A DNA stretch of 64,000 nt from Lucinisca nassula (Eukaryota; Mollusca; Bivalvia; Lucinida; Lucinidae). Under the pieces are notes generated by a model, which was not told the DNA's origin, did no database searches, and worked only from the letters and a program-made list of their open reading frames with translations. The DNA lies in NCBI GenBank assembly GCA_963580285.1, contig CAUZLF010000738.1, forward strand, positions 477,001 through 541,000, in the 5' to 3' direction. The position numbers were made by a program, and so were the translations under genes. Shown here piece after piece: positions 42,599 through 52,771 of this stretch (positions are counted from its first letter, which is position 1; every line of letters starts with the position of its first letter).

Positions 42599-43966
42599 AT
42601 GCCTCATGGAAAAAAACATAACCGCAACGCAGCTAAACGTAAAAAAGACGAGGATTCATCCGGAACGGATGAACCCAGTCAACAGTCAAGTCAGCAGTCT
42701 CAGCATTCTACTCAACAGTCTAGTCAGCAGTCTGCAGCACCAAAGTCAACCAATTTTCCACGTTTCTTGGTAATGACCTCCAGTGACGATGCACGCACTG
42801 TGTCCAGTTTATCACCATTCGTGATAGAAAAAAGCATAGTGTCCATTGCCGGACATCCCAAAAGCATAAAAAAGCTTAAGTCAGGTGACCTTTTATTAGA
42901 AGTCGAGAGAGAACAGCAGGTGAAAAGCCTGCTTGGTACCACAAAGCTCTTCGATCTCAAGGTCAAGGTTTCTCTGCACAGCACTCTTAATTCATGTAAA
43001 GGTGTCATCCGCAGCCCAGAGCTGCGTCCATGTACTGATGCAGAGATCATTGACAACTTGAGATCTGAGGGCGTCATTGGCGTACGTAACATCCAAGTTC
43101 GTAGAGGTGGTGTATTGAAGCCAACAGGTACTTACGTGTTGACTTTCAATACACCAGTTCTGCCCAAGAAAATCAAAGTAGCTTACCTTTCAGTTAACGT
43201 AGAGGTGTATATACCAAACCCTCTCAGATGTTACTCGTGTCAGGTTTTTGGCCACCACGAAAGCAGATGTCAGAAGAAGCAACTCTGTCCAAATTGTGGT
43301 GAAGAAAAGCATGTCGATAACCATCAAAACTGTAAGAATGAGGCCAAATGCGTCAATTGTGGTGGCAAGCATGCTGTTTTCTCTCGAGATTGTCCGGCAT
43401 GGAAAAAAGAAAAAGAAATACTTACTGTCAAATACCAAAGGGGGTTAACATTCCCAGAAGCACGGAAAATTGTTGACGAGCGATACACAACACCAACGAC
43501 CAGTTACGCCAGCATCACAAAGGGTGCTGGTGTACAAGTTTCTACCTCCGCAACGCAGACTGTTGAATCATGCATAGCTGAACTGAAAAAATCTGGTGCA
43601 TGGAGTAAATCCACTTCAGCACCACAAAGTTCAACCAAATTATCAAATGGCGCAATCCAGGTTACTTCGGATCGGTCGACAGCGACCGTACCGAAGCCAG
43701 CGCCACATGCAAAAGAGAAACTCGACTCGGTTCGAACTAATAAAGGATCGGAAGATCCGAAAAAAACAATTGTCTCAAAAACAGACAGACAACGTAAAAT
43801 GGAAAGAGACAATATAAGATTCCAGAACAGATTCGGATCTTTGAGTGACAGTGATATGGAGTTCGCTGAAACTCCATCATCACCAAGTGGCAATAACAGA
43901 TCTAGGTCAGCAACACCACGAGCTGGTGGTAGCAGATCTATATCACCAATTGCAGCTCCAATATAG
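42599..43966 (+). CDS. LINE-A ORF1, intact
   Basis: 455 residues from MPHGKKHNRNAAKRKKDED, with the same layout as the L5 protein: Gln/Ser-rich N terminus, globular gag-like region, then zinc knuckles CYSCQVFGHHESRC, CPNCGEEKHVDNHQNC and CVNCGGKHAVFSRDC. A basic linker and a Ser/Arg-rich tail follow. The start is supported by the same leader context (ccttatgcctcATGG is offset by a few bases; the MPHGKK Met is conserved in L4, L5 and L6). The protein is open throughout and likely functional as an RNA chaperone if expressed. ORF2 begins at 43992, 26 bases after the stop. Confidence 0.95.
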   Translation: MPHGKKHNRNAAKRKKDEDSSGTDEPSQQSSQQSQHSTQQSSQQSAAPKSTNFPRFLVMTSSDDARTVSSLSPFVIEKSIVSIAGHPKSIKKLKSGDLLLEVEREQQVKSLLGTTKLFDLKVKVSLHSTLNSCKGVIRSPELRPCTDAEIIDNLRSEGVIGVRNIQVRRGGVLKPTGTYVLTFNTPVLPKKIKVAYLSVNVEVYIPNPLRCYSCQVFGHHESRCQKKQLCPNCGEEKHVDNHQNCKNEAKCVNCGGKHAVFSRDCPAWKKEKEILTVKYQRGLTFPEARKIVDERYTTPTTSYASITKGAGVQVSTSATQTVESCIAELKKSGAWSKSTSAPQSSTKLSNGAIQVTSDRSTATVPKPAPHAKEKLDSVRTNKGSEDPKKTIVSKTDRQRKMERDNIRFQNRFGSLSDSDMEFAETPSSPSGNNRSRSATPRAGGSRSISPIAAPI

Positions 43967-43991
43967 TTTCTAGTCTTAATCTCTTCAAATA

Positions 43992-46900
43992 ATGGATTTA
44001 AAACACAAAATAATACAATGGAATTGTCGAGGTCTTAAATCAAATTATAATGAACTCTTATTACTTATTTCGTTATTAAACCCGTCGGTTTTTTGTTTGC
44101 AAGAAACTTTTTTAAAAACTGATGACAACCTTGATGTCAGGGGTTTCAATACATACAACTATATCTATTCTGATGGTAACAAACCATCTGGTGGCAGTTC
44201 AATTCTTGTTAAATCAGGTTTACCACAAAGAGAGATCAAATTAAAAACAGACCTACAAGCTGTAGCAGTATCGGTTTCTCTGGATAAAGAAACTACAATA
44301 TGCTCTTTATATATTCCACCCTCATTTTCTTTAAAGCCCGAACATCTTGACTCATTGCTGAGTCAGCTTCCATCCCCATATCTTTTAGTTGGCGACTTCA
44401 ATGGTCACAATATTCTGTGGGGCTGTAAAGATATCAATAACAGAGGAGCACTTGTTGAAGATTTTATTGCAAAGAGCGATCTTTGCTTGATGAATGATAA
44501 ATCTTATACTTACCTTCACCCAGCGACAGGTCATTTGTCTTCTTTAGATCTCTCTTTGTGTCACCCATCTCTCTTCTTGGACTATGACTGGTCTGTTCAT
44601 GATGATCAGTGCGGAAGTGATCACTTCCCTGTTATAATTGAGAGCGTAAACGAACAAGATGAGGACTGTAGCCAGAAATGGAAAATGAATAAAGCCGACT
44701 GGGAATTATTCCGTAATTTATGTGAAGAAGAGTTATCAGTTGGTCACTTAAATGAATCATCTGACATTGTTTCTGATTTCACAGATAAACTAATTAATAT
44801 ATCAGAACAATGCATTCCAAAGACCTCCACAAATAATAAGAAAAGCAAGCCTTGGTTTAATAATGACTGTAAAGAAGCTATTCAAAAGCGCAAACAGGCT
44901 CTAAATAAGTTCTGCAAAAGTCCCACTTCAGAAAAGCTAAACGACGTGAAAGTTTTTAGAGCTAAAGCTCGGCGAACAATCCGAGCTTCCAAACGAAAGT
45001 CATAAGTCATGGAGAGAATATGTCTCCAAATTGAACTACAAAACCCCCATTAAAAAGGTTTGGGATATGGTACGAAAAATTTCAGGAAAAACAAAGTCCT
45101 CTAGTTTTACACATTTAAATACTGGTTTCGACACAAAAGCTTCAACTAAAAAAGATATTTCAGATACTCTTGGTCACACATTCTTGAGAAATTCATCATC
45201 GCGTAATTATTCTGACACTTTTAGAAATTTCAAAAAGGACCAAGAGAAAAGAAATCTTAACTTCAAATCCCTTAATCACGAAGAATACAACACACCTTTT
45301 AACTTATCCGAACTCGTTGAAGCCATTGAAAAATCACATGATACGGCAACCGGCCCCGATGAAATTCATTATCAGATGCTTAAGCATCTGCCAAAAAGTT
45401 CTCTTACAACACTTTTAGATATCTTTAATAATATTTGGGAAACGGGGGTCTGTCCTGAGAGCTGGCGTGTAGCTACAGTTGTACCAATTCCAAAACCAGG
45501 GAAAGATCATGCAGAACCTACAAATTATCGTCCGATAGCTTTGACAAGTTGTTTGTGTAAAACATTGGAGAGAATGATAAACAAGAGATTAGTCTGGTAC
45601 TTAGAGTCCAACAACCTCATTTCAGAATATCAATCGGGTTTTCGTTCGGAACGTAGTACCAATGACAATTTAATAAGACTAGAAACATTTATACGAGATG
45701 CTTTTATTAACAAAGAACACGTAGTGGCTGTCTTTTTCGACTTGGAGAAAGCATATGATACAACATGGCGTTATGGAATATTGAAAGATCTACATAACAT
45801 TGGCTTAAGAGGAAAACTTCCCAGTTTTATTGAAAGCTTTTTAGGGGAGCGCATGTTTCAGGTGCGTGTGGGGTCTACCCTGTCAGATTTCTATGATCAA
45901 GAACAGGGTGTCCCACAGGGTAGTATTCTTTCAACTACGCTATTTAACATCAAAATAAACAATATTGTACAATGTTTGGACGACAAAACTGATTGTTCAT
46001 TGTATGTTGATGATTTTTGTATATGTTACCGTTCAAAAAATATGAAAACAATTGAAAGAAAGTTACAACAAAATTTAAAAAGAATAGAAGAATGGACTGA
46101 TAAAAATGGTTTCAAGTTCTCCAAGTCGAAAACGCAGTGTGTTCATTTTTGTAAACTACGGAAGAAACACGAACATCCTTCCCTGTTTTTATACGGATCA
46201 CAAATTCCTGTTGTTGAAGAAGCCAAATTTCTTGGGGTCATATTTGATCAAAAGTTATCTTTTATTCCACATATTAAATATCTTAAAGCGAAATGCTTAA
46301 AAGCTTTGCATCTTTTGAAAGTTTTAGCTCATACAAGTTGGGGAGCAGATCGGTATACTTTATTACATCTTTACCGGTCTTTAATAAGATCTAAATTAGA
46401 TTATGGGTCTATTATTTATGGTTCTGCCAGAAAGTCCTATTTAAAATCCTTGGATTCTATCCATCACCAAGGCCTTCGTCTGGCCATGGGAGCCTTCCGT
46501 ACTTCTCCCGTATTAAGCCTTTATGTAGAAGCAGGTGAACCATCTTTAACCTCGCGCAGAGAGAAACTTTCTCTTCAGTATGCTATCAGACTTGCTGCAA
46601 ATCCATCTAACCCGGCATCCAAAATTTCATTTCCACCTCAATTTGTAGATAAGTATGAAACAAAACCCACAGCAATCAAACCTTTTGGATTACGTATTTT
46701 ACCACTGCTGGAAAATTCAGGCATCGACCTTAAAAATATTCAAAAACATGAAACCGCCGAAGTTCCATCTTGGTGTATTAAACAACCTTCTATTCTGTTC
46801 GACTTACATGATGGAAAAAAATCCGAATCAAATCCAATACTTCTCAAACAAAACTTTCAGGTACTGCAGTCACGTTATGATAGTTACCAGCAAGTCTATA

Positions 46901-47685
46901 CTGATGGTTCCAAAGAAGGAGATAAAGTTGGTTGTGCGTATGTTTCTAAAGATACGCACAAAACCATGCGCCTTCCAGATGGTTCATCTATTTTTACAGC
47001 TGAAGCCAAAGCAATAGACCTAGCTTTAGATTTTATCAGTTCTTCAACAATTCAAAAAGCAATTATATTTTCTGATTCACTTTCTGTGCTTAAGGCTTTA
47101 GACCATTCATCATCTAAAAATCCTCAAATTCAAAAATTGATCGAAAAACATCAGGAAATTTCTAAAACACACCAAATCTTGTTTTGTTGGCTTCCGAGCC
47201 ATATTGGCATTGTCGGCAATGAATATGCTGACAAGAAAGCAAAGGAATCGCTCAATCTTGATCCATCTGTTTTTAAAATTCCTTTTAATAATTTTAAACC
47301 ATTTATCAACCGATACATCTTGTCGGAATGGCAAGTCGAATGGGACCGTGCAATAAATAACAAACTCCATGCCATTAAACCTGTCGTTAGTACAAAATGC
47401 TCTCCTCCACAGTTTTCCAGAAAAGAGGACGTAGTATTAACACGACTGCGCATCGGCCATACTAGAGTTACTCATTCTTATATTTTTAATGGTGATGATC
47501 AACCTTCTTGTGTAGGTTGTGATCAGCCATTCACTGTGAAACATATCTTAATTGACTGTGTTGACTTTTCACCCTCACGTATTTTATATTTCAAAGCTGA
47601 CACTTTGCAACAACTGTTTCGAGATGTACCTGTTGATAACATTATTTTATTCTTAAAAGAAATTGGTCTTTTTCATAAGATTTAA
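43992..47685 (+). pseudogene. LINE-A ORF2 broken by a 7-bp tandem duplication
   Basis: The endonuclease frame runs from 43992 to 45005 and ends in ASKRKS*, because aagtcat is duplicated (cgaaagtcataagtcatgg against cgaaagtcatgg in L4). Beyond the duplication the frame resumes as WREYVSKMNYK-like sequence and stays open to 47685, with RT YVDD, RNase H acidic residues and the C-terminal Cys/His motif all present. The lesion lies between the endonuclease and RT domains. In all other respects the copy is as well preserved as L4. Confidence 0.95.
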
Positions 47686-47850
47686 CTGTTTCAGATTTTT
47701 ATACATTATCATTCTGACTTCTTACTTTTAATATCGTCATAATTATTCATGCCGTTTAACCATTAACCGACTGACGCTTATGACCCACCAAGAGGGTTGA
47801 CGCGTCGTTAAACACGAAATCATCATCATCATCATCATTGCAAATAGTGT

Positions 47851-47945
47851 AGGTCCTGAATGGACGCCGCGTTCTTTGGCGTCTGTTCTGGGCCTGCACG
47901 GTTTGCCAGGGTACCCGTTTTGGGGTTTCTGGTACTAAATGGGTT
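47851..47945. repeat. Hairpin-B repeat, second half after L6
   Basis: aggtcctgaatggacgccgc, ttctttggcgtctgttctgg, gcctgcacggtttgccaggg and ggtactaaatgggttaac continue the hairpin-B sequence interrupted at 42048. They match 17041-17160 in reverse. Confidence 0.82.
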
Positions 47946-47989
47946 AACGTTGAAATAATGCTGAAAAGTGATCTATTGTTGAGGCAAAG

Positions 47990-48290
47990 TTATGCGCCTC
48001 ATCACGTGGACAAGTCCGTGAAATGAAGACCCCCCTAAACCCCACTTTATATAGAGAAAACTGGAGTTCACGGGGGTAAACATTATTTTTCTTATTTCTG
48101 TTCCGGGACATAGGTTGTGGGTACTCGTTAGAACCGCCTCATTTGAGGCGGTTCTAACGAGTACCCACAAGATATGTTTTGAGCATTAATAAGAAAAATA
48201 TTGCGGATTTTCATCAGATTAGTAGCCATTTTGGAGATGTTAAAAATGCACTATGTCGCACGGGTGTGTTATCGTAATGTACAGGGCTAG
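47990..48290. repeat. H1 palindromic repeat
   Basis: catcacgtggacaagtccgt, ccccactttatatagagaaaac, a core at about 48114-48171 with near-perfect arms around catttg, and a tail ttggagatgttaaaaatgca then cacgggtgtgttatcgtaat. Confidence 0.88.
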
Positions 48291-48404
48291 TTGGACAGGC
48301 TTTTCGGAGTCGATAACAAAGTAGCCTGTAACAACCTATTGTCACTCCACTATCGGTCTATGGGCTCACTAATTTCTTATGTTATTATTACGAAAAGCAC
48401 GCCT

Positions 48405-48640
48405 ATACAAATACATTGTAAACTTTACCTCCGAAAAATCGAATTTTTTAGATGAAAAACTGTTGATATTTTTCTTATTTCTGCTTGTGGCTTGTGGTAC
48501 TTGTTAGTAACGCCTCATCGAGGTGGTTCTAATGAGTATCCACAATCTCTCTTTTAGAATAGACATGAGAAAAAAAGGTGGGGTTCAAGGGGGTCAAAGT
48601 TATATAGGTGTGTTTTCGTGATGTATGAGCTAGTAGCCGT
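48405..48640. repeat. H1 palindromic repeat, degraded core
   Basis: aaaagcacgcctatacaaat at the left end and tataggtgtgttttcgtgat at the right end form the terminal inverted repeats. The core (cttgttagtaacgcctcatc / gaggtggttctaatgagtat) has several mismatches. Confidence 0.82.
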
Positions 48641-48644
48641 CTGA

Positions 48645-48800
48645 TCTGGATTTACACTGTTTGCAAAGGTAGGAAGTGTCGTGAACAGCAGGATAATGGA
48701 TAACCAATTTGGTAAATGAAACCACAAGGCGGGATACTGGCAAACAGTGTAGGCCCAGATTAGACGCTTCAGGGCATAAATTCAGTTATTTTCCAAATTA
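48645..48800. repeat. Hairpin-B fragments
   Basis: gtctgatctggatttacactg ttt and ctggcaaacagtgtaggccc agattagacgc are separated pieces of the hairpin-B core in opposite senses. Confidence 0.6.
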
Positions 48801-48937
48801 ATATTAAAGATAAAACAATCTGTCACCCATAAATTTTGAATAAAGGAAGAAAATTGAATGGTTTTAAATTCAATCGCATATCAAGTTCAATCCATGATGC
48901 AATCCATGATGCAAACATCTCCAAAGTTTACGGGCCT

Positions 48938-49160
48938 CCGTGGTCTAGTGGATAAAAGCGCCGACACTTAATCATCAGGTCTCCGAGCCTGGCTCGGGTC
49001 ACAATGATACTCCAATTTCTGCAACGGTAGGTCAGGTGGGTTATCTCTGGTTACCTCAGTTTTCGCTGAGCTCTGGTTAGCGATCGACTCGATATGAGTG
49101 TAATAATCTTGAAAGGGCCGTAACCACCCCTACCCACCCCCCCCCCCCCCTCAAAAAAAT
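48938..49160 (+). mobile_element. SINE-C, tRNA-headed
   Basis: Head gggcctccgtggtctagtgg ataaaagcgc resembles a tRNA 5' half with an A box. gagcctggctcgggtcac resembles a B box. The 3' part reads gatatgagtgtaataatctt gaaagggccg and ends in a C-rich then A-rich run. An inverted relative is at 59330-59553. It is not a functional tRNA: the acceptor arm does not close. Confidence 0.8.
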
Positions 49161-49261
49161 AAAACCCTGCAACTCTGCAACGTTTCAGCTGCGCACACAA
49201 GAATAGTAATGCCCCTTCCCACCCTGTTTTTCGTTGGAACAAAAAGAGTTTCACTGCTTAC

Positions 49262-49370
49262 CAGTGGCCTCATCGAAGACAATGACAAGTCTCCTCAGCT
49301 GAAGGTCGGAGTCACCATGGTAGTTACCGGTGGGGTCATCGCCATGTTCATCTGATGTCACGTCCCATAG
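49262..49370 (-). CDS. Beta-tubulin-like exon 2
   Basis: On the minus strand TTATTTTCAG|CTATGG forms an acceptor and ACTG|GTAAGC a donor. They enclose a 109-bp exon reading [20 protein letters not shown], then [16 protein letters not shown] plus one base. This matches the beta-tubulin segment (F)[35 protein letters not shown], and the exon limits are those of animal beta-tubulin exon 2 as I recall them. It exits in phase 1, compatible with the tubulin-like exon at 17850-18012. There is no stop or indel, but substitutions occur at normally invariant positions (ERINVYY to RRLVIVF), so it may be a divergent paralogue or young pseudogene. Exon 1 was not found in the window. Confidence 0.83.
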
Positions 49371-49477
49371 CTGAAAATAAACACACTTATCATGTTTACT
49401 GAGTGTTGTTGTTTTTTTCAGACGGGGAAAAAAACTACTAGATTCCCAGCAGTCATGTCCTCTATGTCTGTATGAGA

Positions 49478-49762
49478 AACATTACGAAAACATGCCTATA
49501 CAAATACACTGTGAACTTTACCGCGAAAAAAAAAAAAAAGAAATTTTAAGATGAAAAATTGTCATAGTTTTCTAGTTGCTCAAAATATAGATTGTGGGTA
49601 CTCGTTAGAACCGCCTCGATGAGGCGGTTCTAACGAGTACCCACAATCTATATTTCAGAGCAGAAATAAGAAAAGTATGGTGTACCCCTGTAAATCCTAG
49701 TTTTACTACACAAAAGTGGAGTTCAAGGGGGTAAAAATTATACAGGCTTGGTTTCGTGATGG
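49478..49762. repeat. H1 palindromic repeat, best-preserved core
   Basis: Terminal inverted repeats cattacgaaaacatgcctat and tacaggcttggtttcgtgat. The core at 49591-49647 has two perfect 27-base arms (attgtgggtactcgttagaa ccgcctc and its complement) around a 3-base loop. Flanks ttcttattt-type and gcagaaataagaaa also pair in other copies. Confidence 0.92.
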
Positions 49763-50227
49763 ACCGTCGTATGAATGCCGCACAATGAGGCTGATTCGAC
49801 ATTGCTATGACGTCATCTTCTGGTGACATAGTTGTTTATATCACAATATGGCAAATATACCTTCGTAAAATATTCTGTTGATCACAAGTTCTTATAAGAA
49901 ATGACACTCGAAAGAGGGTTTAGAATTACATAGTATGCTTTGCATTCTGATTGTATAATCGTTGGGTTGATGTGCAATCGTACTAGATTTTGGTTTGGTT
50001 TGTAATGGAGTCTATTTAGGTTATTTTTGAGCCGGTCTGTTCACCTATCCACACTTTTCCTGAGAAGGCTAATACGTAAGCGGTTAACCAATACCGTGCA
50101 CATTATTTCGCCACAAATTGACAACTGCCCTTCTTGAATCAGCGGAAGGGAGAGAATGGCCGTAGAAAGGATTTCATGATCAATTTCCACGAAAGAATGT
50201 TACCGACCCCGGCAGGTATAAAATATA

Positions 50228-51085
50228 TGCACCCAGATTAAAAATTGTTTCAAATCACAAAACTTTTGCCATCATGTTGTAGGTGTATTTGTGGCAGGAC
50301 GATAATTGGGTTTTCGCGGCCGTACGCTTTAATAACTGGGAGGGGCTAAATTTGATTTCTAGTTACTTACATAGTTTTAGGTGCCTGCAACATTGTGGCA
50401 AATATTTTGAAATTCAGTAGAATTTCTCATCCTGCTGTGCTGCCATCCTGCTAACTTGACAGGTTCAGCAGGATGAAAATTGGTACTTTTGAGTACTACC
50501 TTTGAAAGGACGAACTGGGCCGCATTTGACTGCTAAATTTTCCCATCGTTTTGTGTTGCCTTCCCGATAGTGGTGCAAGTTTTGAAAGTCCGATCAATAG
50601 TTCATTATGTTGCATTTCCAGCAGGATGGAAATTGAGTTTTACAGCCGTTCGCTTTAAATGCTGATAGGAGCCAAATTAATTTCCACTTTCTTACATAGA
50701 TTTTAGTTGCCTACAACATGATGGTAAAAGTTCTGTGATTTGAAACAATTTTTCACCTGGGTGTACTTGTGGCAGGACAAAAACTTGGTTTTCGCGGCCG
50801 TACGCTTTAAAGACGGGAAGGGGCTAAATTTAATTTCTAGTTTCTTACATAGCTTTATGGTGCCTACAAGATTGTGATAAATATTTTGAAATTCAATTTC
50901 TCATCCTGCTGTTCTTCCATCCCGCTAAATTATTAGTTTCATCCTGCTGTCTTGCCATCTTGCTGACTTAATATTTCATTTTGCTGTCCTGCGATCCTGC
51001 TCACTTATTATTTTTTTACCCTGCTGTCCTGCCATCCTGCTCACTTATTATTTTTTACCCTGCTGTCCTGCCATCCTGCTAACTT
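50228..51085. repeat. Inverted and direct repeat complex with CCTGCTGTCCTGCCATCCTGC units
   Basis: 50228-50282 (cacccagattaaaaattgtt tcaaatcac...) is the inverted complement of about 50704-50765. The segment after each (ttttcgcggccgtacgcttt) is directly repeated at about 50312 and 50791, with a weaker third version at 50645. From 50900 a short tandem repeat of tgctgtcctgccatcctgct with cacttattattttt spacers runs to about 51085. No coding content. Confidence 0.8.
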
Positions 51086-51116
51086 TGTCGAGCCTACGAT
51101 AACACTGGTGTGGAAT

Positions 51117-51350
51117 AGTACATTTTTTCACATCTCCAAAATGACTACTTTCTGATGAAAATCCGTGATATGTTTCTTATTTATACTGCAAACATAGGTT
51201 GCCGGTGCTCGTTATAACCGCGTCATTGAGGCGGTACTAACGAGCACCCACAACCTATGTATTGGAGCAGAAATAAGAAAAATAATATATACCCCATAAA
51301 CCATGTTTTCTACATATAAAGTGGGGTTTAGAGGGGTCTTCATTTAATGG
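51117..51350. repeat. H1 palindromic repeat
   Basis: cacatctccaaaatgactac, a core at about 51196-51253 (aggttgccggtgctcgttat ... gagcacccacaacct), gcagaaataagaaaaataat, and ctacatataaagtggggttt. Confidence 0.85.
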
Positions 51351-51478
51351 ATTCGTTAACCTCGTGAAGCTACTGTATATAAAAAGCTAAAGGGGAGAAC
51401 ATCCAGGGGTCCACATCTGGCAGTGGATGGATAACCGACTCGTTTCAGAACAGGAGCATCACGTGAACAAGTCCGTGA

Positions 51479-51587
51479 CACACGAAGTTGTCCGATTATA
51501 AGAGTTGCCCAAATTGTCCGGTTCTGACGATGTCCATCGCTCCGGCTCCAAGGCTCACCTTGTCATTGGTTTGAACACTTCTGGCAC
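51479..51587 (-). pseudogene. Beta-tubulin-like exon 3, degraded
   Basis: A minus-strand acceptor TTTCTGCAG|GT at 51588 is followed by phase-1 sequence reading ARSVQTNDKVSLGAGAMDIV, then RTGQFGQLL, a stop, and SDNFV. It aligns with beta-tubulin [29 protein letters not shown], R and PDNFVF, so the stop replaces Arg. The exon is cut at its 3' end by H1-terminus-like sequence (cacggacttgttcacgtgat on the minus strand). It lies upstream, in the direction of transcription, of the intact-looking exon 2 at 49262-49370, so it belongs to a second tubulin copy. It is certainly non-functional. Confidence 0.78.
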
Positions 51588-51627
51588 CTGCAGAAAAAAA
51601 AATAAATTACCTACAAAATTACCTACC

Positions 51628-51705
51628 TATCGGGGCTTGGACAAATAGATCTGGCTGCATGGTGCCCTACGCAGAGCTGAAACCGAATGAATTTGACTAC
51701 TTGTA
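51628..51705 (+). mobile_element. SINE-B head fragment
   Basis: atcggggcttggacaaatag, tctggctgcatggtg and cgcagagctgaaaccga match the SINE-B 5' region. The rest is absent. Confidence 0.65.
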
Positions 51706-51729
51706 TAAACAGCTTAGGTCATGGACTTA

Positions 51730-52190
51730 GAATTTTGTTAAGAGTTTTTAACAGGTCATATTTTCCGAATTATATGATGGATTTGGTTCATATTTGGAAT
51801 GATGATAAAGGTTCTCACTTTCATTCAACAATACCCTCAAGCATGACTTAAGGTCAAAGTCACAGACATAGATTTTTTATGTTAAAGTTTTTAAGAGCTA
51901 TTTTTTTCCAACCAAATGAGGGATTTGGTTCATATTTGGATTGATGATATATATATAAGATATAGGTCCAAAGTTTTATTCAGCATTTCCCCGCTCATGG
52001 TCATGGCCTTAAGGTCAATGTAACGGACATAGAAGTTTGGTGTTAAAGTTATTTTAGAATTCCTATTTTCCAGTGGCTTTGGTCGGTATTTGGTGTGATG
52101 TTAGATATAGGTCCAAATGTTCATTAGGCAATACCTCCATCTATACCCATGGCCACAGGCGAGCTATGTTGTCTGTTAAAAGCTCTTGTT
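51730..52190. repeat. Degenerate tandem repeat with AAGGTCAAAGTCAC
   Basis: Roughly 130-bp units with aatgagggatttggttcata tttgg, gatataggtccaaa..tt and aaggtcaaagtcacagacata recur three times with many differences. Confidence 0.65.
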
Positions 52191-52445
52191 TGTCACTAAT
52201 TTTCTGAATTTAGTTAATTTTCATCCTCAATATATAGACAGTGGGTACTTCTTTTGAAAGTAACTCCGCTTACTGTTTTGTACGAAGCTGTCTGAAACTT
52301 TGCATGACAAGATGTCTTCCTGGTATGAGGCTATGCATGTGCCTTGGTATAATGTTAGGTCACTTTTTCCACATTATGAGCTTGGGCATTTTATAACCTC
52401 AGATACATGTATATAGGCACTTGGTACCCCTTGTTTGCAGAATGT

Positions 52446-52760
52446 TTATTGTTTTGTTTGAGGGTTAACGTCTCCGTCAACACCGTATAGGTCATTTTGG
52501 AGACGTTGCCACCAATTTTGTGGTATTTTACTCGACATTGAGATGAAATGACATCTCAAGTCCTGTCGCCCAATGACCTGATGATTAAGATTTATACTCC
52601 AAACATAGGTTTTGGGTGTTTATAAGCTTTAGAGATCCTACTCGCACCACTTTTCCTGGACAGGCTTAGATCCTCTAAGCGGTTTACCAGTACGTGTGTG
52701 CGGCCGGTTTTAGCGTCATGCAGCCCATCTATTTCTTCAAGCCCCCGTTGCCGGGGCCAA
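52446..52760 (-). mobile_element. SINE-B copy with 11-bp target duplication
   Basis: Flanked by ttgcagaatgt (52435-52445 and 52761-52771). It has the usual SINE-B head and tail but contains, near 52590-52630, a piece of H1 arm (atttatactccaaacatagg ttttgggtg) inserted in the body. Confidence 0.88.
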
Positions 52761-52771
52761 TTGCAGAATGT

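Larger units (their letters stand above)
42049..47837 (+). mobile_element. LINE-A copy L6, full length
   Basis: 5789 bp between copies of ttgcaaatagtgt (42036-42048 and 47838-47850), inserted into the arm of a hairpin-B repeat. It has the 5' UTR, an intact ORF1, ORF2 broken once, and the 3' UTR with (ATC)n. Confidence 0.96.

Noticed and set aside
48938..49010. Functional tRNA gene
   Set aside because: A and B boxes are recognisable, but the acceptor and anticodon stems do not close and the sequence continues as a SINE. The relative at 59330-59553 shows the same body.
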